DNA of 14,845 nt. Origin: an uncultured Oscillospiraceae bacterium. GTDB lineage: Bacteria > Bacillota > Clostridia > Oscillospirales > Oscillospiraceae. The notes under the pieces are model-generated. The model had not been told where the DNA came from. It saw only the letters and a list, made by a program, of their open reading frames with translations, and did no database searches. The stretch covers positions 1 through 14,845 of the forward strand of contig CAKTZP010000041.1 in assembly GCA_934636045.1 (NCBI GenBank), in the 5' to 3' direction. The translations under genes were made by a program, and so were the position numbers. The stretch's first letter is position 1, and each line of letters begins with the position of its first letter. This document shows, one piece after another, positions 1 to 6,358 of this stretch.

Positions 1-825
1 CTCCGCGGCGGCCTGCTCCAGCTCCTTTACCGTGCAGACCTTGTTCTTTTCCATCAGAGCGAAGATCTGCTTGGAGGTATAGCCCTCGGGAATCATCACG
101 CGAACCTCGGAGCGGTTGGGGCTGCCGGTCATCATACCGCTGACAAGGGCATGATAATCATAGTTATAGTACAACTCATAGACGCCGGGATCCATCTTTT
201 CGGTGGATTTCGTGAACTCGCAATACAGGTTAAAGAGCCACGGATACTTGATGACACCGCGTTCCTTGAGCATCTCGCCGACGTCCTTATAGGTGTCGCC
301 ATCGTTGACCGTGACGGTCAGCGACTCGTCCGAGCGGCCGAAGGCCAGCACGTCTCCGGCGCATTCCCACGCGCCATAACCGAAGCCGACGGCGATCAGG
401 CCGACGATCACAACATAGAGCAGGATCTTGACCAGCAGCGGCACGACACGCCGGATCGTGCGGCGCGAGGGCTTTGCGGTCGGGGCGTCGTCATCCTCGT
501 CTTCGTAGTCCTCGCCGTCGTAGCCGTCGTCTTCGTAGTCATCGTCCTCGTAGTCATCGTCCTCATCGGCATAGCTGCCGAGTGGGATTTCGTTGACCGG
601 CTCGTCGGGCTGCGGCGTTTCATACTCGCCGTAGTCGTCAAAGGCATGGCCAAAGTCGGGGGTGAAGTCGTCCTGTGGGGTCTCCGGCGCGGCGGGCGGT
701 TCCTCCCACGTCTCGCCGGATGCAGACTGCCCCTGCTCGAGCTGTTGCTTCGTCTCGGAGATCAGGGCATCGATATCGTCAAAATCACCGGTATCGCCGG
801 TATCAAAGCGATCCAAATCAGACAT
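1..825 (-). CDS. mltG: Endolytic transglycosylase MltG, N-terminal part (runs off the window)
   Basis: MltG (YceG family) cleaves nascent peptidoglycan strands at the outer face of the membrane and limits glycan chain length. The visible 275 residues begin at an ATG 6 bases after an AAGGAG box (832-837). Residues 1-120 are a cytoplasmic, very acidic and disordered region, with an Asp/Glu/Tyr repeat at about 87-113. A basic stretch (RRTIRR, 121-126) leads into one membrane helix (about 128-150). From about 168 the family's extracytoplasmic start is visible (VTVNDGDTYKDVGEMLKERGV), then VRVMIPEGYTSKQI at 241-254, typical of YceG proteins. The catalytic region, including the essential Glu, lies beyond the window, so activity cannot be judged. 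It is the last visible gene of a four-gene operon, 11 bp after the DJ-1 gene. The family call is firm; the N-terminal extension is longer than in Gram-negative MltG. Confidence 0.88.
   Translation of the reverse strand, partial: MSDLDRFDTGDTGDFDDIDALISETKQQLEQGQSASGETWEEPPAAPETPQDDFTPDFGHAFDDYGEYETPQPDEPVNEIPLGSYADEDDDYEDDDYEDDGYDGEDYEDEDDDAPTAKPSRRTIRRVVPLLVKILLYVVIVGLIAVGFGYGAWECAGDVLAFGRSDESLTVTVNDGDTYKDVGEMLKERGVIKYPWLFNLYCEFTKSTEKMDPGVYELYYNYDYHALVSGMMTGSPNRSEVRVMIPEGYTSKQIFALMEKNKVCTVKELEQAAAE
536..565. repeat. Tandem 15-bp repeat encoding the acidic run of MltG
   Basis: Two adjacent 15-bp copies (536-550 and 551-565) differ only at their last base. On the coding strand they encode repeated Asp-Glu-Tyr units (pattern YEDDD) in the disordered N-terminus of MltG. 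The flanking 480-535 carries more degenerate copies of the same codon pattern. Seen directly. Likely origin is replication slippage in a region with little constraint. Confidence 0.7.
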
Positions 826-836
826 AGCTTCTCCTT

Positions 837-1376
837 TCAGCGGTAAACAACCGCCGCCTTTACCTTTTGCGCAGTCTCCGCGCCGCAGAGCGTTTCGACC
901 AGCAGCAGGCCAAAGTCAAAGGCCGTTCCGGCGGCCTTGCCGGTGATGACGCGGCCGTCTCGGACGGCGGGTGCGCCGGTCATCCGGGCGTCGGACATCT
1001 CGTTTTCCATGCCGGGATAGCAGGTGGCAGCCTTGCCATCGGTCAGGCCGAGCTTCGCCAGCACCGTCGGCGCGGCGCAGATCGCAGCAGCGTAGCCGCC
1101 CCGCGCATCAACCGTTTTCAGCGCGGAAAGCACCGCCTGCGAATCGCAGATTGAGCGGACGCCGCCCAAGCCGCCGGGCAGGATCAGCATTTCCGCCTCG
1201 GTCAGGTCGGTCTGCTCCACCGTGCAGTCTGCGCGGACGGTGATGCCGTGGCCGCCGGTGATCTCCAGGCCGCCGATTCCCGCAAGGCGTGTCTCCACTC
1301 CGGCGCGGCGCAGCAGGTCGCAGGGAACGATCGCCTCAGACTCCTCAAAGCCCGCGCCCAGAATGATGTATACCAT
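837..1376 (-). CDS. DJ-1/PfpI (ThiJ) family protein
   Basis: A 179-aa cytoplasmic protein of the DJ-1 family, whose members include glyoxalase III, deglycase-like and chaperone proteins; its substrate cannot be read from sequence. Family marks are the N-terminal strand MVYIILGAGFEESEA with the conserved acidic residue E14 (equivalent to E18 of human DJ-1), the LILPGG turn at 64-69, and the nucleophile elbow AAICAAP with the reactive cysteine C100. Two in-frame ATGs are possible: one at 1382 overlaps the dTMP kinase stop, the other is at 1376. The GGAGG box lies only 1 base from the 1382 ATG but 7 bases from the 1376 ATG, and family members normally start at MVY, so 1376 is chosen. Third gene of the leftward operon, between dTMP kinase and mltG. 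Length matches bacterial YajL/ThiJ proteins. Confidence 0.9.
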   Translation of the reverse strand: MVYIILGAGFEESEAIVPCDLLRRAGVETRLAGIGGLEITGGHGITVRADCTVEQTDLTEAEMLILPGGLGGVRSICDSQAVLSALKTVDARGGYAAAICAAPTVLAKLGLTDGKAATCYPGMENEMSDARMTGAPAVRDGRVITGKAAGTAFDFGLLLVETLCGAETAQKVKAAVVYR

Positions 1377-1378
1377 GG

Positions 1379-2047
1379 TCATTCCTCCAGACAGCGCTGC
1401 GCCAGCGCAAAGATTTCGTTGTGGATGTCTTCGATGGTGCGCATTTTCCCGTTGCGCGCGCACTGAATGATGCTCCAGTTGTAAAACTGCGCAGCATGCA
1501 GGCCGGTCTTGCGGCACAGGCGAAGGTAATCCATATTCTGCTCGTGAATGTCGGCATGCGTATGGGTCTTTTCCTCGCGTCCGCGGAGCATATTCTCAGT
1601 CAGCTCCGTCGGAACATCCAAATATATGACGAGATCCGGAACGGGAAGTTCCAGTCTTGTGTATTCAAAATCGTATATCCAGCGGAAAAAGTCCTCGCGG
1701 CTCTCCTCCGGCTCCTTGGACGCCTGATGGACGGCGTTGGAGGTCGTATAGCGATTGGAGAGCATCAAGCCGCCGTTCTTGTAATACTCGCCCCAGACCT
1801 TACGATAGGAGGCGTAGCGATCCACCGCAAAAAACGTGGAGGCGGCATAGGCGTTGACATCCGAGGGGCGGCTGCCCAGCTCGCCGCCGAGGTACATTCG
1901 GATCAGGGCGGAGGACGGCTCGGAATATTGCGGGAAGTCCATAGTGCGGAAGTCAACTCCCATCGCCTGCAGGCGCTTGCTCAGCAGCGTGAATTGGGTT
2001 GTCTTGCCGGAACCGTCGGTTCCCTCGAGCACAATCAGCTTTCCCAT
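1379..2047 (-). CDS. tmk: Thymidylate (dTMP) kinase
   Basis: A 222-aa P-loop kinase that should phosphorylate dTMP to dTDP with ATP. It opens with the P-loop EGTDGSGKT (8-16). The family's DFPQYSEPSS (37-46) follows, then the FFAVDRYAS stretch (72-80) equivalent to the TMK FAADR motif, and NRYTTSNAVHQ (98-108), which corresponds to the DRY...S...YQ motif with Asp replaced by Asn. PDLVIYLDVP (137-146) and a LID-like segment with RGREEK follow. This is the Clostridia-type variant rather than the shorter, classical Tmk, so a related deoxynucleoside monophosphate kinase specificity is possible. Start: ATG at 2047, 5 bp after the glycosyltransferase stop, with AAAGGG at 8-base spacing. The frame stays open upstream, but that part overlaps the glycosyltransferase and lacks family similarity. 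It is followed by the DJ-1 gene. Confidence 0.88.
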   Translation of the reverse strand: MGKLIVLEGTDGSGKTTQFTLLSKRLQAMGVDFRTMDFPQYSEPSSALIRMYLGGELGSRPSDVNAYAASTFFAVDRYASYRKVWGEYYKNGGLMLSNRYTTSNAVHQASKEPEESREDFFRWIYDFEYTRLELPVPDLVIYLDVPTELTENMLRGREEKTHTHADIHEQNMDYLRLCRKTGLHAAQFYNWSIIQCARNGKMRTIEDIHNEIFALAQRCLEE

Positions 2048-2052
2048 ATTGG

Positions 2053-2772
2053 TTACCCTTTCATTCTTGTTTTCAGCGCGGCAAAAATATATTTCGGCAG
2101 ACGGAGCATCCGCTTGAAGCGCTTGGGCTCCTTGATGAGCCGGTAGAGCCATTCGAGCTGCAGGCGGATCATCCAGCGCGGGGCGCGCTTTACCGTTCCG
2201 GCGATGCCGTCGAGTGTTCCGCCGAGGCCGACGAGCAGCTTGGCGTCGAGCTCGCCGCGGTGGTCGTGCATGAAGCGCTCCTGCTTCGGCGAGCCGAGAC
2301 AGACATAGACCGCGTCGGCCTTGGCCTCGTTGATGGCGCGCACGACCTCGGCCTCGTCCTGAAAATAGCCGTCGCGCAGACCGCAGATGCACAGATCCGG
2401 CTGCTTTTGCCGCATTTTTTCGGCAGCCAGCTCGGCAATGCCGGGCTTGCTGCCCAGAAGGTACAGGCGGCTGCCGGTCTCGGCAAAAACAGGCAGCATG
2501 TTCTGCGCAAAGTCGATGCCCGCCACCTTTTCCTTCAGCGGCGTGCGGACGAGCTTTGCGCCGAGAATAACGCCCGCGCCGTCGGGCAGGACGAGCGACG
2601 CCTCATTCAGCACCCGGCAGAATTCGGGGTCGTGCATCGCCTCATAGGCCATTTCGGCATTGGGCGTGACGCAGTAGGCCGTCTCCGTGCCGGAAAGAAG
2701 CTCCCGGCCGCGCTGCAGCGCCTCCGCCATTGTAATATTATCATACGCGACGCCAAGGACTGTTGTTTTCAT
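2053..2772 (-). CDS. WecG/TagA/CpsF family glycosyltransferase
   Basis: A 239-aa GT26-family enzyme. Family members add N-acetylmannosamine(-uronate) or another sugar to an undecaprenyl-linked acceptor at the cytoplasmic membrane face, as in wall teichoic acid or capsule synthesis. Visible motifs are TPNAE (36-40), LPDGAG (62-67; D64 sits where the proposed catalytic base of TagA lies), LGSPKQE (159-165), GLGGTLDGIAG (182-192) and the C-terminal RAPRW and LEWLYRLIKEPKRFKR region (197-221), which packs near the membrane. Length fits the family. A GAGGAGG box sits 6 bases before the ATG. First gene of the leftward operon, with its own promoter region. No other teichoic-acid genes are visible, so the polymer and donor sugar are unknown. 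Family call firm; TagA versus CpsF role open. Confidence 0.92.
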   Translation of the reverse strand: MKTTVLGVAYDNITMAEALQRGRELLSGTETAYCVTPNAEMAYEAMHDPEFCRVLNEASLVLPDGAGVILGAKLVRTPLKEKVAGIDFAQNMLPVFAETGSRLYLLGSKPGIAELAAEKMRQKQPDLCICGLRDGYFQDEAEVVRAINEAKADAVYVCLGSPKQERFMHDHRGELDAKLLVGLGGTLDGIAGTVKRAPRWMIRLQLEWLYRLIKEPKRFKRMLRLPKYIFAALKTRMKG

Positions 2773-2810
2773 GGGCCGCCTCCTCTGTCTATGTCCATAG
2801 TTGATACTAT

Positions 2811-2837
2811 ATTATCACAAAAATCTGCCTTTGTCTA
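2811..2837 (-). promoter_or_regulatory. Likely vegetative promoter of the glycosyltransferase-tmk-DJ-1-mltG operon
   Basis: Reading leftward there is a TAGACA box (2832-2837, 5 of 6 to TTGACA) and, downstream, TGTGATAAT (GATAAT at 2811-2816 with an upstream TG, an extended -10). Spacing to GATAAT is 15 bp; an overlapping TAATAT gives 17 bp. The exact -10 is uncertain, but the AT-rich block is in the right place about 40 bp before the start codon. Confidence 0.45.
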
Positions 2838-2846
2838 TGCTTCATT

Positions 2847-2875
2847 TCACATTCTCCCGTCCCGCGCCATACACT
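2847..2875 (+). promoter_or_regulatory. SigE/SigK-type sporulation promoter
   Basis: TCACATT (2847-2853), a 14-bp spacer and CATACACT (2868-2875) match the Bacillus SigE consensus kmATATT-N14-CATACAnT at 6 of 7 and all -10 positions. The same sequence also fits SigK (mACm-N16-CATAnnnTA): CACA at 2848-2851, 16 bp, CATACACT, missing only the last A. No good SigA promoter is seen for the gene that starts at 2923. The expected start would be near 2882, giving a leader of about 40 nt. The consensus comes from known Bacillus work; use by this organism is inferred. Confidence 0.6.
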
Positions 2876-2922
2876 GTTGTGAAAGCAGGTTTTGCTTGAA
2901 TGAACTTTCGGGAGGTAATTTT

Positions 2923-3750
2923 ATGCCGGACAATACCCATGAAGCCGCGGGCGGACCGGAAATCGCCGCTCCGGTTTGCATCCATACCAATCAGATCGTC
3001 GATTCGTGTCTTGACAAGGACTGCATTGAGGATCTGCGGGTCTATTTGACCACCTCGTCGCAGGCCGCGCTCGATGCCGCGACCGGCGCAAAGACCCGCT
3101 GCGCCGAGCTGCTGTTTGCCAATGTGGAGCTGGAGGGTCTTTCCTACAAGCGGGGCTACTATGCAGTCGATCTGACGTTTTACTATCGCATCATCGGCGA
3201 CGCGCTGACCGGAACGCTGCGGCCGACCACGATCTGCGGCCTTGCCGTTTTCTCCAAGCGCGTGGTGCTCTACGGCGGCAGGGGCGCCGCGAAGATCTTC
3301 CGCAGCGGCGAGAGCGTGCCATCGGTCGACGCGCTGCTGCATTGCAGCTGCCCGGAGGCCATCGTCGAGGCGCTCGACCCGATGATCCTTTCGTCCAGCG
3401 TGCGCGAGGTCTGCGAATGCCGCAAGGGCGAGACCGAGGTCGTCGATCTGCCGAAGGAAATCGCAGAATCCTTTGGCGAGGCGCTGATGCTCTGCGGTGA
3501 GCGCAAGCGGCTGTATGTTTCCATCGGCCAGTTTTCCACCGTGCGGCTCGAGCGCGACACGCAGCTGTCCATTCCGGCCTGCGAGTACTGCGCGCCGACG
3601 CGGGAATGCTGCGACGAGGAATGCTGCGAGGAGGACCCCTGCGAGCTGTTCAGCCGCATCGATTTCCCGATGCGCGCGTTCTTCCCCGAGCGCAAGGGCC
3701 GCTGCGACGAAGCCGCGTCCTGCGCCGGCTGCCAGACCTGCAGCTGCTGA
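2923..3750 (+). CDS. Cysteine-rich conserved protein, candidate spore coat/exosporium component
   Basis: A 275-aa soluble-looking protein with no signal peptide or membrane helix. It resembles a conserved uncharacterised Clostridia family whose members share an N-terminal DSCLDKDCIEDLRVYL-type signature (27-42) and a KRGYYAVDLTFYYRI-type core (76-90). It contains 22 cysteines, 12 of them in the last 56 residues, as CEYC, CC, CC and a terminal CAGCQTCSC. This suggests a metal site or disulphide cross-linking. The ATG follows a perfect GGAGG box at 7-base spacing. It is a single gene, divergent from the glycosyltransferase operon, and ends at a hairpin 4 bases after its stop. The upstream SigE/SigK-like promoter suggests expression in the mother cell, which would suit a cross-linked spore-layer protein; that role is inference. 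No biochemical function can be assigned. Confidence 0.85.
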   Translation: MPDNTHEAAGGPEIAAPVCIHTNQIVDSCLDKDCIEDLRVYLTTSSQAALDAATGAKTRCAELLFANVELEGLSYKRGYYAVDLTFYYRIIGDALTGTLRPTTICGLAVFSKRVVLYGGRGAAKIFRSGESVPSVDALLHCSCPEAIVEALDPMILSSSVREVCECRKGETEVVDLPKEIAESFGEALMLCGERKRLYVSIGQFSTVRLERDTQLSIPACEYCAPTRECCDEECCEEDPCELFSRIDFPMRAFFPERKGRCDEAASCAGCQTCSC

Positions 3751-3754
3751 AAAA

Positions 3755-3791
3755 CGGCGGCATAGACCGGATATCCCAGTCTATGCCGCCG
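3755..3791. terminator. Bidirectional terminator hairpin between convergent units
   Basis: A perfect 13-bp GC-rich stem (3755-3767 with 3779-3791) with an 11-nt loop begins 4 bases after the stop codon at 3750. An A-tract precedes it, so read leftward the stem is followed by TTTTT, a classic intrinsic terminator for leftward transcripts arriving from the transporter genes. Rightward the T-run is short (AGGTTT). It lies between convergent genes, as expected for a shared terminator. Confidence 0.7.
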
Positions 3792-3831
3792 AGGTTTGTC
3801 CGTATGCCGCAATGGCGGTATCCGGGGAGCG

Positions 3832-3926
3832 GATTGCCACGTCGGGCTTTGCCCTCCGACCGGCAAGCGGAGAGCCCGCATCCGTAAGGCGGCAAAGCCG
3901 CCAACGGCTGCGACTTCGCAATGACA
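3832..3926. repeat. Dispersed-repeat-like unit bounded by GATTGCCACG and TCGCAATGACA
   Basis: The unit opens with GATTGCCACGTCGG and closes with TCGCAATGACA, whose ATTGC/GCAAT ends form a short inverted repeat. The interior contains an imperfect stem (CGGGCT...CTCCG with CGGAGAGCCCG) and a GGCGGC/GCCGCC hairpin. From memory, intergenic units with these end sequences recur in gut Firmicutes genomes; that was not checked here. Confidence 0.4.
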
Positions 3927-3946
3927 AATACGGTGGTGCCTGCAGC

Positions 3947-3968
3947 GGCGGGGTGAGGGCACCCCGCC
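3947..3968. repeat. 9-bp-stem hairpin with AGGG loop, followed by CTACG
   Basis: GGCGGGGTG (3947-3955) pairs perfectly with CACCCCGCC (3960-3968) around a 4-nt loop AGGG. It is followed by CTACG, as is the second hairpin of the same design at 4184-4205. No T-run follows, so it is not a typical terminator. Confidence 0.65.
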
Positions 3969-4011
3969 CTACGGATATGGAATCGACTTTTGCACCCAAT
4001 CCGAAACTTTG

Positions 4012-4210
4012 CGTAGGGCGCGAAATCCGGTTGCGGTGCCCGAAATTTTTTGCTCGCATACGCTCACAAAATTTCGACCGCTGCCCCTCCTTTTTGCTCG
4101 CTTCTTCCGCCACTGGCGGCGCTCGCAAACGTCCCCCACATCGCGCCGCGAATTCCGGACGCAGAACCGGTCGTGCCAACAGCGGGCGGATGTGGGCATC
4201 CGCCCCTACG
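4012..4210. repeat. MITE-like unit, 199 bp, with CGTAGGG(G)CG ends
   Basis: The left end CGTAGGGCG (4012-4020) is matched in inverse orientation by CGCCCCTACG (4201-4210), with one extra base. Subterminal sequence is also roughly inverted (CCGGTTGCGG near 4027 against CGCAGAACCGG near 4160). A third inverted copy, CGCCCTACG, lies at 3965-3973. No transposase is present and no target duplication was identified. Could instead be two independent hairpin repeats. Confidence 0.4.
4184..4205. repeat. 9-bp-stem hairpin with TGGG loop, followed by CTACG
   Basis: GGGCGGATG (4184-4192) pairs perfectly with CATCCGCCC (4197-4205) around TGGG. Same geometry, NGGG loop and CTACG suffix as the hairpin at 3947-3968, although the stem bases differ by compensatory changes. 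It sits 19 bp beyond the stop of the small membrane ORF. Confidence 0.65.
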
Positions 4211-4224
4211 AGTGCGGAATGCCG

Positions 4225-4368
4225 TTAGGATTCCAAGCAGGCGGTCAGGTGGTCTACGGCGGTGCGGATGAGGCAGATGAGGCCGAAGCACAGGGCGGTC
4301 GGAACGGCCAGCAGGGTCATGAGCACCATGCCGAGCGCCACGGTGAATTGAGAAAGGCGCCGCCTCAT
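4225..4368 (-). CDS. Small single-helix membrane peptide, 47 aa
   Basis: A short frame begins at an ATG 4 bases after the permease stop, with AAGGGAG at 9-base spacing. The peptide has a basic N-terminus (MRRRLSQ), one strongly hydrophobic helix at about 8-34 and a short polar tail ending CLES. A basic, membrane-inserting layout next to a transporter suggests a small accessory subunit or regulator of the BceAB-type complex, but no family was recognised. A longer in-frame start at 4413 would overlap the permease and lacks its own ribosome binding site. Position, ribosome binding site and composition favour a real gene, though its shortness leaves doubt. Confidence 0.45.
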   Translation of the reverse strand: MRRRLSQFTVALGMVLMTLLAVPTALCFGLICLIRTAVDHLTACLES

Positions 4369-4372
4369 CGCC

Positions 4373-6358
4373 TCAGGCTCCCTTTGCACCGCTGACGATA
4401 TTGTAATATGCATTCGACGTCAGCCGGTAGACCAGCGTGTACAGCAGCGCGAAGACGAGATATGCGCCAATCGTCACGAAAATCAGCAGTCTCAGATTCG
4501 ACAGCTCAAACAGCTGCAAAATACGCCACACCAGCGGGAAGGCAAAGGTCAGATGCAGCCCCGCCAGCAGCAGCGGCAGGAAGAACACCAGCAGAATCTG
4601 GGCGTTGATGCTCTTGCGGATGGCGCGCTTATCCATGCCCACCTTCTGCATAACGGCAAACCGCGTCTGATCCTCGTAGCCCTCGGAGACCTGCTTATAA
4701 TAGATGATGAGCACCGCCGCGAGGATAAACACGATACTCAGAAGAATACCGATGAAGAACAGGCCGCCGTATGCCGCGTAGAAATCCAGCCGGTTTTCCG
4801 GAAGGCTGGACAGGCCATAGCCGCACCAGCAGCGATCGTCCCAGTCCCCTAACACATCCGACAGCAACTGTATGTCCTTTCCCGGCTTCATCGTCGGCCT
4901 TGCAAGGTCAAAGCCGATTTTCCACCATGCGCCGTTCGAATCGGAGGCAGTCACCGTCCCGTCCTCAATTGCCGTTAAGAGGCGTACAATAAAACCGTCG
5001 AAATCGCCCAAAACGACGCAAGCGTTGCGCGAAAGGGTGTCGCGGTCAAAAAGCGGCACCTCGTCCGCCGTTCCCGTAACGTGCAGCGGCGGCAGCTCGC
5101 CGAAAATCAGCCGATCCGCGCCGAGCGTGCTGCTCGCCAGCGCCTCATCCGGGGCAAGGGTAAGCTGTGTGCCGAGCAGAGCGTTATAATCCTCGATCGG
5201 CAAAAAGATGATGCCCTTCTGTCTCCCCTCGCCGCCGAGCACCTCGCCGTCGTACGGAAAGTCGGCAATAAAATAGCGACCCATTACCACATTCTCCGGC
5301 TGCTGCTCCCGATACGCCTCCAGAATTTTCTCGGTCAGAGCGCCGAAGCGCTCCGAATCGTAGCTCTGCGGCTCCAAAAGGCTAATCGTCGCCGTAATAT
5401 CGTTACCGTAGCGGTCGGTCAGCATATCCTCCACGCCGAGATACAGGCTCGCCGTCGAGGAGATCATGACCAGTACCATCGTGCTGAGGATGCAGATCGA
5501 CGCAAGTCCCGCGCCATTGCGCTTCATACGGTAGGTCATGGAGGAAACGGAAACAAAGTGATTCGGTTTATAATAATACCGCTTGTTCCGCTGCAAAATA
5601 CGGCAGAGCGCCACCGAGCCGGAGATCAGCAGCAGATACGTCGCCGCGATGACCATAATGACCGCGACAAAGAACCAAGCGATTGCCGTGATCGGCTCCT
5701 CAATGCTGACCGCCAGCCAATACGCAGCGCCGAGCAGCAGCGCACCGAGCAGCGCGCCGACCCAATTCGCCTTCGGCGGACGCTCGCCGAGATTTTCACT
5801 GTGCAGCAGCTTCAGCGTGTCCGTCCTCCAAAGCTGCAGCAGTGCTTTTCCCAAGAGCAGCAGAAAGATCACCGCAAAAATACCTGCCGTCCACAAAAAC
5901 GGCTCGACCGACATCGCAAAGTGCAGCGCCGCCTCCTGTCGCAGGAGCCTCATCAGCCCCAGCTCGGCAAGCTTCGACAGCACAACGCCGAGCGCCGTGC
6001 CGATCAGGAGCGACAGGAGAAAAAGAATCATCGTTTCCCACGCCAGCAGCCGCGCGATATTTCGCTTGCTCATGCCGAGGACGTTATACAGGCCGAATTC
6101 GCGGTTTCGGCGGCGCATCAGGAAGGAATTCGTATAAAACAGGAAGATCAGTGCAAAAACTGCGATCACAAACTGCGCCAGCCGAAGAATAATACCGAGG
6201 CTCGTGCCGCCGCGCATCTCCGACAGCAACGGGTCATAGCAGAGAAACGAGATCAGGAAAAACATCAGCACCATGCCGATGCAGGTCAGCAGAAATGGCA
6301 CATACAGCCGTTTGTTTTTTCGGATCCCCGCAACCGCGAGTCGTGCGTAAAATCTCAT
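4373..6358 (-). CDS. bceB: BceB-type ABC transporter permease (FtsX-like)
   Basis: A 661-aa membrane permease with the BceB layout: ten predicted helices (about 20-40, 59-77, 109-129, 155-172, 200-217, 226-248, 286-306, 532-553, 587-607, 624-646) and one large extracellular domain of about 225 residues between helices 7 and 8. The motif NREFGLYNVLGMSKRNIARLL (85-105) after helix 2 is characteristic of FtsX-like permeases. Such transporters remove or shield lipid II-cycle intermediates from peptide antibiotics such as bacitracin, and often also sense the drug for a partner histidine kinase. Length is close to known BceB proteins. The start codon overlaps the ATPase stop by 4 bp, indicating translational coupling. 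No kinase or response regulator gene adjoins. Substrate unknown. Confidence 0.9.
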   Translation of the reverse strand: MRFYARLAVAGIRKNKRLYVPFLLTCIGMVLMFFLISFLCYDPLLSEMRGGTSLGIILRLAQFVIAVFALIFLFYTNSFLMRRRNREFGLYNVLGMSKRNIARLLAWETMILFLLSLLIGTALGVVLSKLAELGLMRLLRQEAALHFAMSVEPFLWTAGIFAVIFLLLLGKALLQLWRTDTLKLLHSENLGERPPKANWVGALLGALLLGAAYWLAVSIEEPITAIAWFFVAVIMVIAATYLLLISGSVALCRILQRNKRYYYKPNHFVSVSSMTYRMKRNGAGLASICILSTMVLVMISSTASLYLGVEDMLTDRYGNDITATISLLEPQSYDSERFGALTEKILEAYREQQPENVVMGRYFIADFPYDGEVLGGEGRQKGIIFLPIEDYNALLGTQLTLAPDEALASSTLGADRLIFGELPPLHVTGTADEVPLFDRDTLSRNACVVLGDFDGFIVRLLTAIEDGTVTASDSNGAWWKIGFDLARPTMKPGKDIQLLSDVLGDWDDRCWCGYGLSSLPENRLDFYAAYGGLFFIGILLSIVFILAAVLIIYYKQVSEGYEDQTRFAVMQKVGMDKRAIRKSINAQILLVFFLPLLLAGLHLTFAFPLVWRILQLFELSNLRLLIFVTIGAYLVFALLYTLVYRLTSNAYYNIVSGAKGA

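Larger units (their letters stand above)
3792..4224. other. Repeat-rich intergenic region without a convincing gene
   Basis: Open frames here lack ribosome binding sites and any family resemblance. The stretch instead holds serial inverted repeats: ATGCCGC/GCGGTAT near 3803-3820, GGCGGC/GCCGCC at 3888-3902, CGAAATTTT/AAAATTTCG between about 4041 and 4076, and the units listed separately below. It looks like accumulated intergenic repeat elements, not a decayed gene. Confidence 0.6.

Noticed and set aside
511..570. Short tandem repeats as a possible CRISPR array
   Set aside because: They are contiguous 15-bp coding repeats without spacers, inside mltG.
1379..2392. Longer dTMP kinase start at 2392
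   Set aside because: The extra N-terminus overlaps the glycosyltransferase out of frame and lacks kinase similarity. MGKLIVLEGTDGSGKT at 2047 is the usual N-terminus.
1999..2922. In-frame upstream extension of the cysteine-rich gene
   Set aside because: It would run antisense through the glycosyltransferase. The GGAGG box and promoter fix the start at 2923.
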